Positions 16,086-24,366 are shown, numbered from the stretch's first letter. The stretch: 64,000 bases of DNA from Streptomyces iakyrus (GCF_000717055.1 NZ_JNXI01000004.1:186001-250000), one strand, 5' to 3'. Numbers and translations are program-made. The notes: generated by a model not told the origin, from the letters alone.

Positions 16086-18365
16086 TCACGGGCGACGCTG
16101 CCGCACCGCCCGCCGCAGATGCTCCCCGGTGAAGGATCCCCGCGCGTCCAGAAGCTGCCGGGGCGTCCCCTCGAAGACGATCTCGCCACCGGCCCGGCCG
16201 CCGTCCGGGCCGAGGTCGATCACCCAGTCGGCGCGGGCGATCACGTCGAGGTTGTGCTCGACGACGACGACCGTGTTGCCCCCGTCGACCAGCCGGTCCA
16301 GCAGGGTGACGAGGCCCTCCACGTCCGCCATGTGCAGGCCGGTCGTCGGTTCGTCGAGCACGTAGACCGCGCCCGTCCGGTGCAGTCGCGTGGCCAGCTT
16401 GATGCGCTGCCGCTCGCCGCCGGAGAGCGTGGAGAGGGGCTGGCCGAGGGTGAGGTACGTCAGTCCGACGTCCGCCAGGGCGCGCAGCCGGCGCCGTACG
16501 CCCGCGTCGTCGAAGAAGCCGAGAGCCTGCTCGGCCGTCATCCCCAGGACGTCCGCGACGGACTTGCCCCGCACGGTCAGCCGCAGCACCTCGTCCTTGA
16601 AGCGCCGCCCCTCGCAGTCGTGGCAGGTCGTCGTCACGGGGTCCATGAAGGCCAGGTCGGTGTGGATGACGCCCCGGCCCTCGCAGGTGCCGCAGGCCCC
16701 GCCGGAGTTGAAGCTGAACAGGCCCGCCCCGGCCCCCGTCTCCCGGGCGAAGATCTTCCGGACCGTGTCCATGATCCCCAGGTACGTCGCCGGGGTGGAG
16801 CGGCCCGAGATGCCGATCGACGACTGGTCGACGACCACGGCCTCCTCGTGCGCCGCGGTGAACTCCCGGACCAGGGTGCTCTTCCCCGACCCCGCGACGC
16901 CGGTCACCGCCGTGAGCACCCCGGCCGGGAACCGCACGGTCACGTCCCGCAGGTTGTGCCGGTCCGCGCCCTTGACCCACAGCTCACCGACGGGCTCCCG
17001 CACCTCGTCCTTGACCGCCGTGCGGGTGCGCAGGCAGCGCCCGGTGAGCGTGCCGGACACGGCCAGCTCCTCCGGCGTCCCCTCGAACACCACCGTGCCG
17101 CCCCCGGCCCCGGCGCCCGGGCCCATGTCGACGACGTGGTCGGCCAGCGCGATCACGTCCGGGTCGTGCTCGACGACCAGCACCGTGTTCCCCTTGTCGC
17201 GCAGCCGCAGCAGCAGGTCGCCGAGACGGCCCACGTCACGCGGGTGCAGGCCGACGCTCGGCTCGTCGAAAATGTACGTCGTGCCGGTCAGGCTGGAGCC
17301 GAGGTGCCGCACCGTCTTCAGCCGCTGCCCCTCCCCACCGCTCAGCGTGGCCGTCTCCCGGTCGAGACTGAGGTAGCCGAGGCCGATCGCCTCGATGCGC
17401 TCCAGCGCGGCCACGGCGGCCGAGGCGATCGGCCCCGCCACCGCGTCGTCGATCTCCTTCAGCACGGCGATCAGGTCGGTGACCTGCATACGCGTGCAGT
17501 CGGCGATCGACCGGCCGTTGATCCGGGTCGCCAGGGCCGCCGCGTTCAGACGCGCTCCGCGGCAGTCCGGGCAGGTGCCCTCCACCAGGAACGCGCTCAC
17601 CAGGTCCCGGGTCTTCTGGCTCATGGCCGACAGGTCCCGCTTCAGGTACAGCCGTTCGAAGCGGACGGCCAGCCCCTCGTACTCCGTGATCCAGGTGCCG
17701 CCCGTGCCGCTGACGCTGACCTTGCTGCCGGGCCGCCCGCGCATCAGGAACTCCCGCTCGGCGGCCGTGAACCGTCCCACCGGCTTGTCCGGGTCGAGGT
17801 CGGCGCTGTTGGTGTACGTCTGCCCCTGCCAGGTCCCGGCGGCGAACGGCGGGAAGCGGACCGCCCCCTCGGCGAGGGAGCGGTCCGGGTCCAGGATGCG
17901 GTCCCAGTCGGGCCGTACCGCCCGGCCGAGGCCGTCGCACCCGGGGCACATGCCCGACGGGTCGTTGAACGAGTACGCCGTCGCCGGTCCGGCGCTCGGG
18001 GTGCCGTGCCGGGAGAACAGCACCCGGATCACCGAGTAGACGTCGGTCATGGTGCCGACGGTGGACCGGGAGTGGCCGCCGACCTGCCGCTGGTCGACGA
18101 CGATCGCCGGGGTGAGGTCCTCCAGGCCGTCCGCGTGCGGCCGCTCGAACTTGGGCAGCCGGTTGCGGACGAACCACGGATACGTCTCGTTCAGCTGGCG
18201 CTGCGACTCCACCGCGATCGTGTCGAAGACGACGGACGACTTCCCCGACCCCGAAACGCCGGTGAACACGGTCAGCCGGCCTTTCGGGATGCGCAGGGTG
18301 ACGTCCTTGAGGTTGTTCTCGCGTGCTCCGGTCAGGGTGATGGCATCGTGTGCGAAGTCGGTCAT
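16086..18365 (-). CDS. UvrA-like ABC ATPase (short UvrA paralogue, DrrC-like)
   Basis: This 759-residue protein has two UvrA-type ATPase modules. The Walker A motifs are GVSGSGKSS and GVAGSGKST, and the signature motifs are TLSGGEGQR and TLSGGERQR. Zinc-finger pairs appear as CPGCDGLG, CPDCRGARL, CGTCEGRG and CHDCEGRRF. True UvrA is about 950 residues; this shorter class includes self-resistance proteins such as DrrC of the daunorubicin cluster, which act against DNA-binding drugs. The start is ATG 18365, only 10 bases after the ABC-F stop, so the two genes form one operon. A role in drug resistance is inference from family and context. Confidence 0.9.
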   Translation of the reverse strand: MTDFAHDAITLTGARENNLKDVTLRIPKGRLTVFTGVSGSGKSSVVFDTIAVESQRQLNETYPWFVRNRLPKFERPHADGLEDLTPAIVVDQRQVGGHSRSTVGTMTDVYSVIRVLFSRHGTPSAGPATAYSFNDPSGMCPGCDGLGRAVRPDWDRILDPDRSLAEGAVRFPPFAAGTWQGQTYTNSADLDPDKPVGRFTAAEREFLMRGRPGSKVSVSGTGGTWITEYEGLAVRFERLYLKRDLSAMSQKTRDLVSAFLVEGTCPDCRGARLNAAALATRINGRSIADCTRMQVTDLIAVLKEIDDAVAGPIASAAVAALERIEAIGLGYLSLDRETATLSGGEGQRLKTVRHLGSSLTGTTYIFDEPSVGLHPRDVGRLGDLLLRLRDKGNTVLVVEHDPDVIALADHVVDMGPGAGAGGGTVVFEGTPEELAVSGTLTGRCLRTRTAVKDEVREPVGELWVKGADRHNLRDVTVRFPAGVLTAVTGVAGSGKSTLVREFTAAHEEAVVVDQSSIGISGRSTPATYLGIMDTVRKIFARETGAGAGLFSFNSGGACGTCEGRGVIHTDLAFMDPVTTTCHDCEGRRFKDEVLRLTVRGKSVADVLGMTAEQALGFFDDAGVRRRLRALADVGLTYLTLGQPLSTLSGGERQRIKLATRLHRTGAVYVLDEPTTGLHMADVEGLVTLLDRLVDGGNTVVVVEHNLDVIARADWVIDLGPDGGRAGGEIVFEGTPRQLLDARGSFTGEHLRRAVRQRRP

Positions 18366-18375
18366 GCCGCCGACG

Positions 18376-20001
18376 CTAGGCGGAAAACCAGACAGCCTCT
18401 GGCGTGATTTCCCGCAGTTCTCCCTCCTCCAGCAACAGCCATCGCGTGATGCCGACCGACTCCAGGAACGGCAGGTCGTGACTGGCCACGACCAGCGCCC
18501 CCTCGTACGACTCCAGGGCCGTGGTGAGCTGCCGGACGCTCGCCATGTCGAGGTTGTTGGTCGGCTCGTCCAGCATGAGCAGCTGGGGCGCCGGCTCCGC
18601 CAGCATCAGCGCGGCCAGCGCCGCCCGGAAGCGTTCGCCGCCGGACAGCGTCGCCGCCTTCTGGTCGGCGCGGGCGCCCCGGAACAGGAAGCGCGCCAGC
18701 CGCGCCCGGACCCGGTTGTTGGTGGCGCCCGGCGCGTATCGGGCCACGTTCTCGGCGACGGTCCGCTCGCCGTCGAGGACGTCGAGCCGCTGCGGCAGGA
18801 ACCGCAGCGGGACGTGCGCCCGCACCTCGCCCGCCTCCGGGGCGAGCTCCCCGGCGATCGTGCGCAGCAGCGTGGTCTTGCCCGCGCCGTTGCGCCCGAT
18901 CAGCGCGACCCGCTCGGGGCCGCGCAGTTCCAGGCCGCCCTTCACCCGGGCGCCGTAGCGGAGCCCGAGATCCTGCAGCGTGAGGACGGTACGCCCCGGC
19001 GGCACGGCCGTGTACGGCAGGTCGACGCGGATCTCGTCGTCGTCCCGGACCGCCTCCACCGCCTCGTCGAGCCGTTCCCTGGCCTCGGCGAGCTTCTCCT
19101 CGTGCATGATGCGGTGCTTGCCCGCGGACTCCTGCGCCGCGCGCTTGCGCGCCCCCATGACGATCTTCGGTTCGCGCTTCTGGTCCCACATCTTCTGCCC
19201 GTACCGCTTGCGGCGGGCCAGTTTGACCTGGGCGTCGGTCAGTTCGCGTTTCTGCTTGCGGAAGTCGGCCTCGGCGACGCGCACCATGCGCTCGGCCGCC
19301 TCCTGTTCGATCTCCAGGGCCTCCTCGTAGACGGAGTAGTTGCCGCCGTACCACGTGATCTCACCGGAGCGAAGATCGGCGATCTGGTCGACGAGGTCGA
19401 GCAGTTCACGGTCGTGGCTGACGACGACCATCACGCCCGGCCAGGACTGGACGGCCGCGTACAGCCGCTTGCGGGCGTACAGGTCGAGGTTGTTGGTCGG
19501 CTCGTCCAGCAGCAGCACGTCGGGACGGCGCAGCAGCAGGGCGGCCAGGCGCAGCAGCACCGACTCGCCGCCCGACACCTCACCGACGGTACGGTCCAGC
19601 CCGATGTGTCCGAGCCCGAGTTCACCGAGGGCGGCGAGGGCGCGTTCCTCGACGTCCCAGTCGTCGCCGACGGTCTCGAAGTGCCTCATCGAGACGTCGC
19701 CGGCCTCGATGGCGTGCAGGGCGGCGCGCTGTTCGGCGATGCCGAGGGCCTCGTCCACGCGCAGGGCGGTGTCGAGCGTGACGTTCTGCGGGAGGTAGCC
19801 GACCTCGCCGGCCACACGGACGGTGCCGTCGGCCGGTGCGAGGTCACCGTCGACCAGCCTCAACAGGGTGGATTTCCCGGACCCGTTGACGCCGACCAGG
19901 CCGGTCCGGCCGGGGCCGAACGCGACGTCGAGACCCTCGAAGACGGGGCTGCCGTCGGGCCAGGTGAAGGAGAGGGATGTCACGGTGATGGAAGCAGACA
20001 T
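18376..20001 (-). CDS. ABC-F family ATPase (candidate antibiotic-resistance type)
   Basis: Two ABC domains lie in one 541-residue chain with no membrane segments: GVNGSGKSTLL, VSGGESVLLRLAALLL and LLDEPTNNLD, then GRNGAGKTTLL, LSGGERFRAAL and LMLDEPTNNLD. ABC-F proteins bind the ribosomal E site and either tune translation or dislodge ribosome-targeting antibiotics. A long basic interdomain linker (KRELTDAQVKLARRKRYGQ) fits this. The start is ATG 20001 with GAGG upstream; the frame continues to 20154 but that part overlaps the leader. The gene heads an operon with the UvrA-like ATPase and sits behind a near-consensus promoter and a 226-base leader, an arrangement seen for drug-inducible ABC-F genes. 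Confidence 0.88.
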   Translation of the reverse strand: MSASITVTSLSFTWPDGSPVFEGLDVAFGPGRTGLVGVNGSGKSTLLRLVDGDLAPADGTVRVAGEVGYLPQNVTLDTALRVDEALGIAEQRAALHAIEAGDVSMRHFETVGDDWDVEERALAALGELGLGHIGLDRTVGEVSGGESVLLRLAALLLRRPDVLLLDEPTNNLDLYARKRLYAAVQSWPGVMVVVSHDRELLDLVDQIADLRSGEITWYGGNYSVYEEALEIEQEAAERMVRVAEADFRKQKRELTDAQVKLARRKRYGQKMWDQKREPKIVMGARKRAAQESAGKHRIMHEEKLAEARERLDEAVEAVRDDDEIRVDLPYTAVPPGRTVLTLQDLGLRYGARVKGGLELRGPERVALIGRNGAGKTTLLRTIAGELAPEAGEVRAHVPLRFLPQRLDVLDGERTVAENVARYAPGATNNRVRARLARFLFRGARADQKAATLSGGERFRAALAALMLAEPAPQLLMLDEPTNNLDMASVRQLTTALESYEGALVVASHDLPFLESVGITRWLLLEEGELREITPEAVWFSA

Positions 20002-20149
20002 GGGAGCCTCACTCGCGGTTGCTCGAAGCGGTCGGGGGCAAACGCGTGTCGAGACACCTGCGACCAGGGGGGAGGCTCCATGGCACACCACGGACATGAA
20101 AAATGCCCCGCACCGGAGGACGGCTCGAACGCCGAGGTCGCACGCAGCG

Positions 20150-20166
20150 CACACCCGTCGGGTGTG
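20150..20166. promoter_or_regulatory. Hairpin in the ABC-F leader
   Basis: CACACCC, GTC, GGGTGTG makes a perfect 7-bp stem with a three-base loop inside the predicted 5' leader of the ABC-F mRNA, between the short leader ORF and the gene. It could be part of an attenuator. Confidence 0.45.
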
Positions 20167-20184
20167 ACGCGGTGTCTCAGGACC

Positions 20185-20196
20185 TCAGACGAGCAA
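20185..20196 (-). CDS. Possible leader mini-ORF (Met-Leu-Val) before the ABC-F gene
   Basis: On the minus strand a GGAGAAGG ribosome site (20200-20207) is followed at proper spacing by TTG CTC GTC TGA. It lies inside the predicted leader and overlaps a 17-bp near-palindrome (20174-20190). Such tiny ORFs sense stalled ribosomes in attenuator leaders; here this is inference. Confidence 0.3.
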   Translation of the reverse strand: MLV

Positions 20197-20233
20197 CGTC
20201 CTTCTCCAATCGGCGGCAACAGGGACGCTTCAA

Positions 20234-20262
20234 ACCGTACGAGGGCGCTCTGAGACTGTCAA
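20234..20262 (-). promoter_or_regulatory. Near-consensus vegetative promoter for the ABC-F/UvrA operon
   Basis: On the minus strand TTGACA (20257-20262) is followed after exactly 17 bases by TACGGT (20234-20239), matching the principal sigma (HrdB) consensus. Transcription would begin near 20227, giving a leader of about 226 bases before ATG 20001. Confidence 0.75.
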
Positions 20263-20304
20263 CGAATTAACGTCGAACCCGATCTCCCGCCCCGAGGAGG
20301 CCCT

Positions 20305-20949
20305 GTGCCCAACGGCCCGCTCACGCTGCCGGCCCGGCTCTGCCTGCTGGCCTGGGACACCGCGCGGCCGGCGGCCGGCAGCACCACCCACCGGCCCGGA
20401 CCGGTCCGGGCCGGCGCCCTCGTCGAGCTGGCCCGTCGCGGCTTGCTCACCGACGACGACGGCATCGTCACACCGGCCGACCTGGACACGGGCACGGGGG
20501 ACGCGGTCCTCGACGGGCTGCTCGAACTCGTCCGTGAGTCGCGCCCCCACCCCTGGCGGACCTGGGTGACGCTGCGGGCGCGGGTGACCCTCGACGCCGT
20601 ACGGGAGCAACTGGTGGCCGAGGGGTATCTGCGGGCGGAGAAGAGACGGGTCCTCGGCGTTTTCCCGTCCGTGGAGTACGCGCTGGAGCGCAGGGCCGCC
20701 GTGGAGGTGCTGCGGGAGGAGACCCGGCAGGTCCTGCACGGGCCGCTGCCGGTCGCCGGGATCTCCGAGCGGGACGCCGCGCTCGCCGTCCTCGCCGCCG
20801 CGGCCGGCGTCTTCGGCGACAGCGCGCCCGGCCGGCGCGCCGAGGAGCTGGCCGAACAAGCCACGGCGGCGACGCCCGGGCTGCGCGGGATCCTGCGCGA
20901 GCTGAGCACGGCGGTGACGGCCGGGGCAGCGGTGGCGGCCTCGCCCTGA
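20305..20949 (+). CDS. GPP34-family (GOLPH3-like) protein
   Basis: The 214-residue protein starts at GTG 20305 behind CGAGGAGG. It has the GPP34 pattern: PLTLPARLCLLAWD at the N-terminus, a central helical region, a VTLRARVTLDAVREQLVAEG helix, and a hydrophobic-tipped hairpin (RRVLGVFPSVEYAL). Eukaryotic GOLPH3 binds phosphatidylinositol-4-phosphate; bacterial members are common in actinomycetes with unknown function, probably membrane-peripheral. It is divergent from the ABC-F operon across a 300-base gap that holds that operon's leader and promoter. Confidence 0.85.
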   Translation: MPNGPLTLPARLCLLAWDTARPAAGSTTHRPGPVRAGALVELARRGLLTDDDGIVTPADLDTGTGDAVLDGLLELVRESRPHPWRTWVTLRARVTLDAVREQLVAEGYLRAEKRRVLGVFPSVEYALERRAAVEVLREETRQVLHGPLPVAGISERDAALAVLAAAAGVFGDSAPGRRAEELAEQATAATPGLRGILRELSTAVTAGAAVAASP

Positions 20950-21064
20950 CATCCGCCAGGCCGACCAGGCCTGACCCGGTCGGCCGACCGCGCTGTCGGA
21001 TTCCTGCCGGACCCGCCACCCCGTCCCGCTGGTTCAGTTGCCCGCACGAAGAACCAGAGCGACC

Positions 21065-21898
21065 GTGCCGCCGCCTTCCGTGACCTCCACCTCCCCGGGC
21101 CCGCTGGTCCTGCCCAACGCCTGGGACGCCGTGAGCGCGCGGCTCGTCGAGGACGCAGGTGCCGCCGCCGTGGCGACGACCAGCGCCGGGCTCGTCTGGG
21201 CGCGCCGGACGGTGAGCGGGCGGACCGCGAGACGGCGATCGCCGCCGTCGCCGGGATCGCCGGTGCCGTGCCCGTTCCCGTGAGCGCGGACATCGGCAGC
21301 GGCTACGCCGAGGACGCCGAGGGCGTCGCCGGCACGGTCCGGGCGGTCATCGCCGCGGGAGCGGTGGGCGTCAACGTCGAGGACGCGCTGTACGGAGCCG
21401 CTAGCGGTGGCCCGCTGCGGGACGTCGCCGAGCAGGCGGAGCGGATCGCCGCAGCGCGTGAGGCGGCCGACGCGGCGGGTGTGCCGCTGTTCGTCAACGC
21501 CCGTATCGACACTTTCCTGAGCGGCGCCGGAATGGGGGCATCTCCCACGCCTTTCGGGCAGTGGGGGAGGACCTCACCCTGGAGCGGGCCGACGCCTTCC
21601 GCGCCGCGGGCGCCGACGGAATCTTCGTCCCCGGGGCCGTCGACCCGGGAACGGTGAAGGAACTCGTGAACGGCGTCGACGGACCGCTGCACGTCATGGC
21701 CGGCCCCGGCGCACCCCCGGTCACCGAACTGGCCGCCCTGGGCGTCGCCCGCGTCAGCGTCGGCTCGGGAATCGCCCAGGCCGCCCACGCCCTGGTCCGC
21801 CGGGCCGCCCGGGAGCTGCTGGACCGGGGACCTACGGGTCGCTGACCGAAGCGCTCGCCCACGGTGAGGTCAACGCCCTTCTCGAACAGCCTCGTTAA
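21065..21898 (+). pseudogene. Isocitrate lyase/PEP-mutase-family gene broken by three frame disruptions
   Basis: Reading GTG 21065 gives LVLPNAWDAVSARLVEDAGA, the start of a PEP-mutase/oxaloacetate-decarboxylase-like protein. The frame is lost near 21209, resumes in another frame (VPVSADIGSGYAEDAEG, GAVGVNVEDAL, PLFVNARIDTFL), shifts again at a 38-base palindromic insertion (21532-21569), and continues as ERADAFRAAGADGIFVPGAV in the third frame. A final one-base loss near 21830 hides the natural ending GSLTEALAHGEVNALLEQPR, whose stop is at 21896-21898. Removing the insertion and restoring one base at each of the other two sites rebuilds a continuous family protein, so this is a decayed gene (or sequencing error plus insertion). 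It converges with ssgD. Confidence 0.85.
21532..21569. repeat. 38-base palindromic insertion inside the PEP-mutase pseudogene
   Basis: Deleting exactly these 38 bases joins LSGAG to DLTLERADAF in one frame, so they are foreign to the gene. The segment folds: CTCCCAC and GCC arms pair with GGC and GTGGGGGAG around a UUUCG-like loop. Short G-run/C-run palindromes of this type are scattered in streptomycete genomes; whether this is such a mobile miniature repeat is inference. Confidence 0.65.
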
Positions 21899-21899
21899 C

Positions 21900-22316
21900 T
21901 CAGCACGCGTCCCGCATCAGCTCGGCGAGACCATGGTCCAGATCCAGCTGGAGGTGCTCGAGACCGACGGGCACGAGGTCGCTCGTGGCCTCCAGGAACC
22001 GGCGGATCTCGCTGGAGCGGACGTGGACCACGGCCGTGCCCTCGGGGGCGTGGAACTCCAGCACCGTGCGGTCGTAGCCGTAGGGCCGCACGCGCACGTC
22101 GCCGTGTCCCTCGGCGCTCTTCTGGCCCGCGGCGAGCAGCTCGCGGGAGAAGGTCCAGCAGACCTCGACGCCCTCCAGCGTGGCCGGGGCGGGGAAGGTC
22201 ATGCGGACGGCGAAAGGATCACGCCGGTCGTAGTGCAGCGTCGCGGGAATGCTCGGCATACGCGGCGCGGCGGCGACGAGGCGGGCCTCCACGGGCTGCT
22301 CGATGACGATGGACAA
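21900..22316 (-). CDS. ssgD: SsgA-like sporulation/cell-division protein, SsgD-like
   Basis: The 138-residue product is a SsgA-like protein (SALP), a family unique to sporulating actinomycetes that controls septum placement and wall remodelling. The family core is visible: IPATLHYDRRDPFAVRMTF, WTFSRELLAAG and RVRPYGYDRTVLEFHAPEG. The start is TTG 22316 with GGAG seven bases upstream. SsgD of S. coelicolor (SCO6722) lies in the corresponding neighbourhood, hence the symbol. SsgD is linked to lateral wall synthesis rather than septation. A CRP-like dyad lies about 110 bases upstream. Confidence 0.9.
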   Translation of the reverse strand: MSIVIEQPVEARLVAAAPRMPSIPATLHYDRRDPFAVRMTFPAPATLEGVEVCWTFSRELLAAGQKSAEGHGDVRVRPYGYDRTVLEFHAPEGTAVVHVRSSEIRRFLEATSDLVPVGLEHLQLDLDHGLAELMRDAC

Positions 22317-22418
22317 CGCCTTGCTCCCTTGTGACGGCTGGACGGACACTTCCGGGCGGATGAGGCCGGGCACTGGAAGAGACGACGGAATCAGCCAATC
22401 CGTGCACACGAAAGGCGA

Positions 22419-22432
22419 GTGACCTCTGTCAC
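22419..22432. promoter_or_regulatory. CRP-like dyad upstream of ssgD
   Basis: GTGACCTCTGTCAC matches GTGA-N6-TCAC, the CRP-family consensus. It lies about 100 bases from ssgD and 132 from the divergent propeller gene. About one such match is expected by chance in 64 kb. Confidence 0.35.
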
Positions 22433-22564
22433 CGCGTTCATGCACCAGAGTGACGTGGCTCTCCTCGTGTGCTTTGAAGGGCACTTGTGGCACCCGCCGC
22501 CCCACCCGGAGGGCCGGTGAGGCCATCTGGACGGCACCCGGGCCGTGGGCTAGCTTCCCCCGCC

Positions 22565-23668
22565 ATGAGGCGCATGGGGAGCACGCGACGGATGAGACGA
22601 ATCCGCAGCAGGGCGGCCGCGATGGCGGCCTGCGGGGCGGCACTGGCGGCCCTGACCGCCGTACCGGCACAGGCGCACGAACCGGAGCGCCGGGCGCCGC
22701 ACTGGGAACTCAAGGACACCGGCGCCCCGGAGACACGGTTCCGGGGCCTCGCCGCGGTCAGCCGGACCACCGCCTGGGTCGCCGGGACCGGCGGCACCGT
22801 CCTGCGGACCACCGACGCCGGAGCGACCTGGCGGAACGTCTCACCGCCCGGCGCGGGGGACTTGCAGTTCCGGGACGTCGAGGCGTTCGACGCGCGCCGG
22901 GCCGTGGTCCTGGCCATCGGCGAGGGCGAGGCGTCCCGGGTCTACCGCACCGACGACGGCGGAGTGACCTGGACGGAGTCCTTCCGCAACACCGACCCCA
23001 AGGCCTTCTACGACTGCCTCGCCTTCTTCGACCACCGCCACGGCCTCGCGATGAGCGACCCGGTGGACGGCAGGTTCCGCATCCTGTCGACCGGCGACGG
23101 CGGCCGTACCTGGAAGGTGCTGCCGGACGGGGGAATGCCGGCCGCGCAGGAGGGCGAGGCCGGTTTCGCGGCGAGCGGCCAGTGCCTGGTGACGTCCGGG
23201 CCGAAGGACGTCTGGCTCGCGACCGGCGGAGCCGCACACGCGCGGGTGCTGCACTCCGCCGACCGGGGACGCACCTGGACGGCCACCGACACGCCCCTCC
23301 CGGCGGGCGACCCGGCCCGCGGCGTCTTCGCGCTCGCCTTCCGTGACCGCGCCCACGGCCTCGCCGTCGGCGGCGACTTCCGCCCCGACCAGCCATCACC
23401 GAACGCCGCCGCGCGCACCTCCGACGGCGGCCGCACCTGGCGTCCGGCGGCCACGCCTCCGCCCGCCTACCGCTCCGGCGTCGCCTGGCTCCCGCACAGC
23501 CGCACCGCCGCCCTCGCCGTCGGCCCCACCGGCACCGACCTCACCACGGACGCCGGCCGCACCTGGCGGACCGTCGACACCGGCTCCTACGACACCGTCG
23601 ACTGCACCCGGGACCACGGGTGCTGGGCCGCCGGCGAGAAGGGCCGGGTTGCCCGCCTGGAGCACTGA
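22565..23668 (+). CDS. Secreted beta-propeller protein (YCF48/BNR-repeat type)
   Basis: The 367-residue protein starts at ATG 22565. The N-terminus is strongly basic (MRRMGSTRRMRRIRSR) followed by a hydrophobic stretch and an AQA cleavage site. The mature part has at least six Asp-box-like motifs (DAGATW, DGGVTW, DGGRTW, DRGRTW, DGGRTW, DAGRTW), one per blade of a sialidase-like or YCF48-like propeller. Catalytic sialidase residues are not evident. Related streptomycete proteins are annotated vaguely as oxidoreductases. The function is probably binding or assembly outside the membrane. Confidence 0.8.
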   Translation: MRRMGSTRRMRRIRSRAAAMAACGAALAALTAVPAQAHEPERRAPHWELKDTGAPETRFRGLAAVSRTTAWVAGTGGTVLRTTDAGATWRNVSPPGAGDLQFRDVEAFDARRAVVLAIGEGEASRVYRTDDGGVTWTESFRNTDPKAFYDCLAFFDHRHGLAMSDPVDGRFRILSTGDGGRTWKVLPDGGMPAAQEGEAGFAASGQCLVTSGPKDVWLATGGAAHARVLHSADRGRTWTATDTPLPAGDPARGVFALAFRDRAHGLAVGGDFRPDQPSPNAAARTSDGGRTWRPAATPPPAYRSGVAWLPHSRTAALAVGPTGTDLTTDAGRTWRTVDTGSYDTVDCTRDHGCWAAGEKGRVARLEH

Positions 23669-23708
23669 GCATGCGAGGTGCCCTGATCGTTGGCAGGGTG
23701 GGTACTCG

Positions 23709-23723
23709 TTCACTGATCGTGAA
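23709..23723. promoter_or_regulatory. Inverted repeat before the small lysine/serine-rich gene
   Basis: TTCAC, TGATC, GTGAA is a perfect 5-bp inverted repeat directly before the ribosome site of the gene at 23739. A GGGTAC hexamer (23700-23705), the -10 form used by SigB-type sigma factors, overlaps the same region, but no good -35 GNNT is present. Confidence 0.3.
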
Positions 23724-23738
23724 AGGAAGTGAGCGAGA

Positions 23739-24062
23739 ATGCCACGCGGTTCGAGCTCCAAGCGGGAGCGCCAGTACGAACACATCAAGGAAAGTGCGGA
23801 GGACCGGGGCGAGAGCACCGGCCGCGCCAAGGAGATCGCCGCGCGGACGGTGAACAAGGAACGCGCCCGCTCCGGCGAGTCGAAGACGGCCAGCCGCACC
23901 TCCACGAAGGACATGTCGTCCGGCAAGCGCGGTGGCCAGCGGTCGGGGCAGGGCTCCCAGGGCCCCACCTACGACCAGCTGTACCAGGAGGCCAAGCGCA
24001 AGGGCGTCGAGGGCCGTTCCAGCATGAACAAGAGCCAGCTGCAGCGCGCACTGGGCAAGTGA
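23739..24062 (+). CDS. Small basic hydrophilic protein (plasmid-stabilisation/Rho-N-like annotation)
   Basis: The 107-residue protein is highly charged and lacks hydrophobic core residues in its first 75 positions (KRERQYEHIKESAEDRGEST, then ARTVNKERARSGES). A compact C-terminal helix-extended-loop-helix segment follows (TYDQLYQEAKRKGVEGRSSM, then KSQLQRAL), typical of Rho N-terminal/SAP-like DNA-binding motifs. Similar streptomycete proteins are labelled plasmid stabilisation protein without proof. The start is ATG 23739 behind AAAGGAAG. A role in nucleic-acid binding under stress is a guess. Confidence 0.8.
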   Translation: MPRGSSSKRERQYEHIKESAEDRGESTGRAKEIAARTVNKERARSGESKTASRTSTKDMSSGKRGGQRSGQGSQGPTYDQLYQEAKRKGVEGRSSMNKSQLQRALGK

Positions 24063-24072
24063 GGCGGATGCC

Positions 24073-24366
24073 TCAGAGGGTCTCCCGGTAGGCCTCCAGC
24101 GCGGGCGCCGTCTTCGTCGCGGTGAACTGGGTGACGCGGTACGCGCACACGCCTGCGGTGACGAACGGGTCCTCCGCGGTGATCTCCTCGATCCGCTCGC
24201 GATCCCCCGCGACGGCGATGATCACTCCGCCGTCGCGGGGGTTCTTGCGCCCGGATGCGAGGAAGACCCCCTGCCGGTACTGCTCGTCGAGCCAGACCAC
24301 GTGCTCCTCCAGCACGGCGTCGACGGCTTCCAGCGGGGCGGTGTACGTCAGCTCCAGCACGAACAT
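24073..24366 (-). CDS. YCII-domain protein
   Basis: Starting at ATG 24366, the 97-residue protein (MFVLELTYTAPLEAVDAVLE) has the YciI fold pattern. The conserved histidine lies in EEHVVWLDEQY, the glycine-rich turn is LASGRKNPRDGGVII, and AEDPFVTAGV is the signature PFxxxG-like segment. YciI proteins are small dimeric ferredoxin-like proteins with a His-Asp active-site pair and mostly unknown substrates. It converges with the upstream small gene, and it is divergent from endonuclease V with only 62 bases between starts, so the two may share a control region. Confidence 0.85.
   Translation of the reverse strand: MFVLELTYTAPLEAVDAVLEEHVVWLDEQYRQGVFLASGRKNPRDGGVIIAVAGDRERIEEITAEDPFVTAGVCAYRVTQFTATKTAPALEAYRETL

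Noticed and set aside
20091..20167. Plus-strand ORF with a GGAGG site inside the ABC-F leader
   Set aside because: The frame is short and basic and lies inside the leader of the opposite operon. The GGAGG is more simply the antisense of leader sequence.
23699..23705. GGGTAC as a SigB-type promoter before the small basic gene
   Set aside because: The matching -35 element is absent at the correct distance, so the hexamer alone is not enough.
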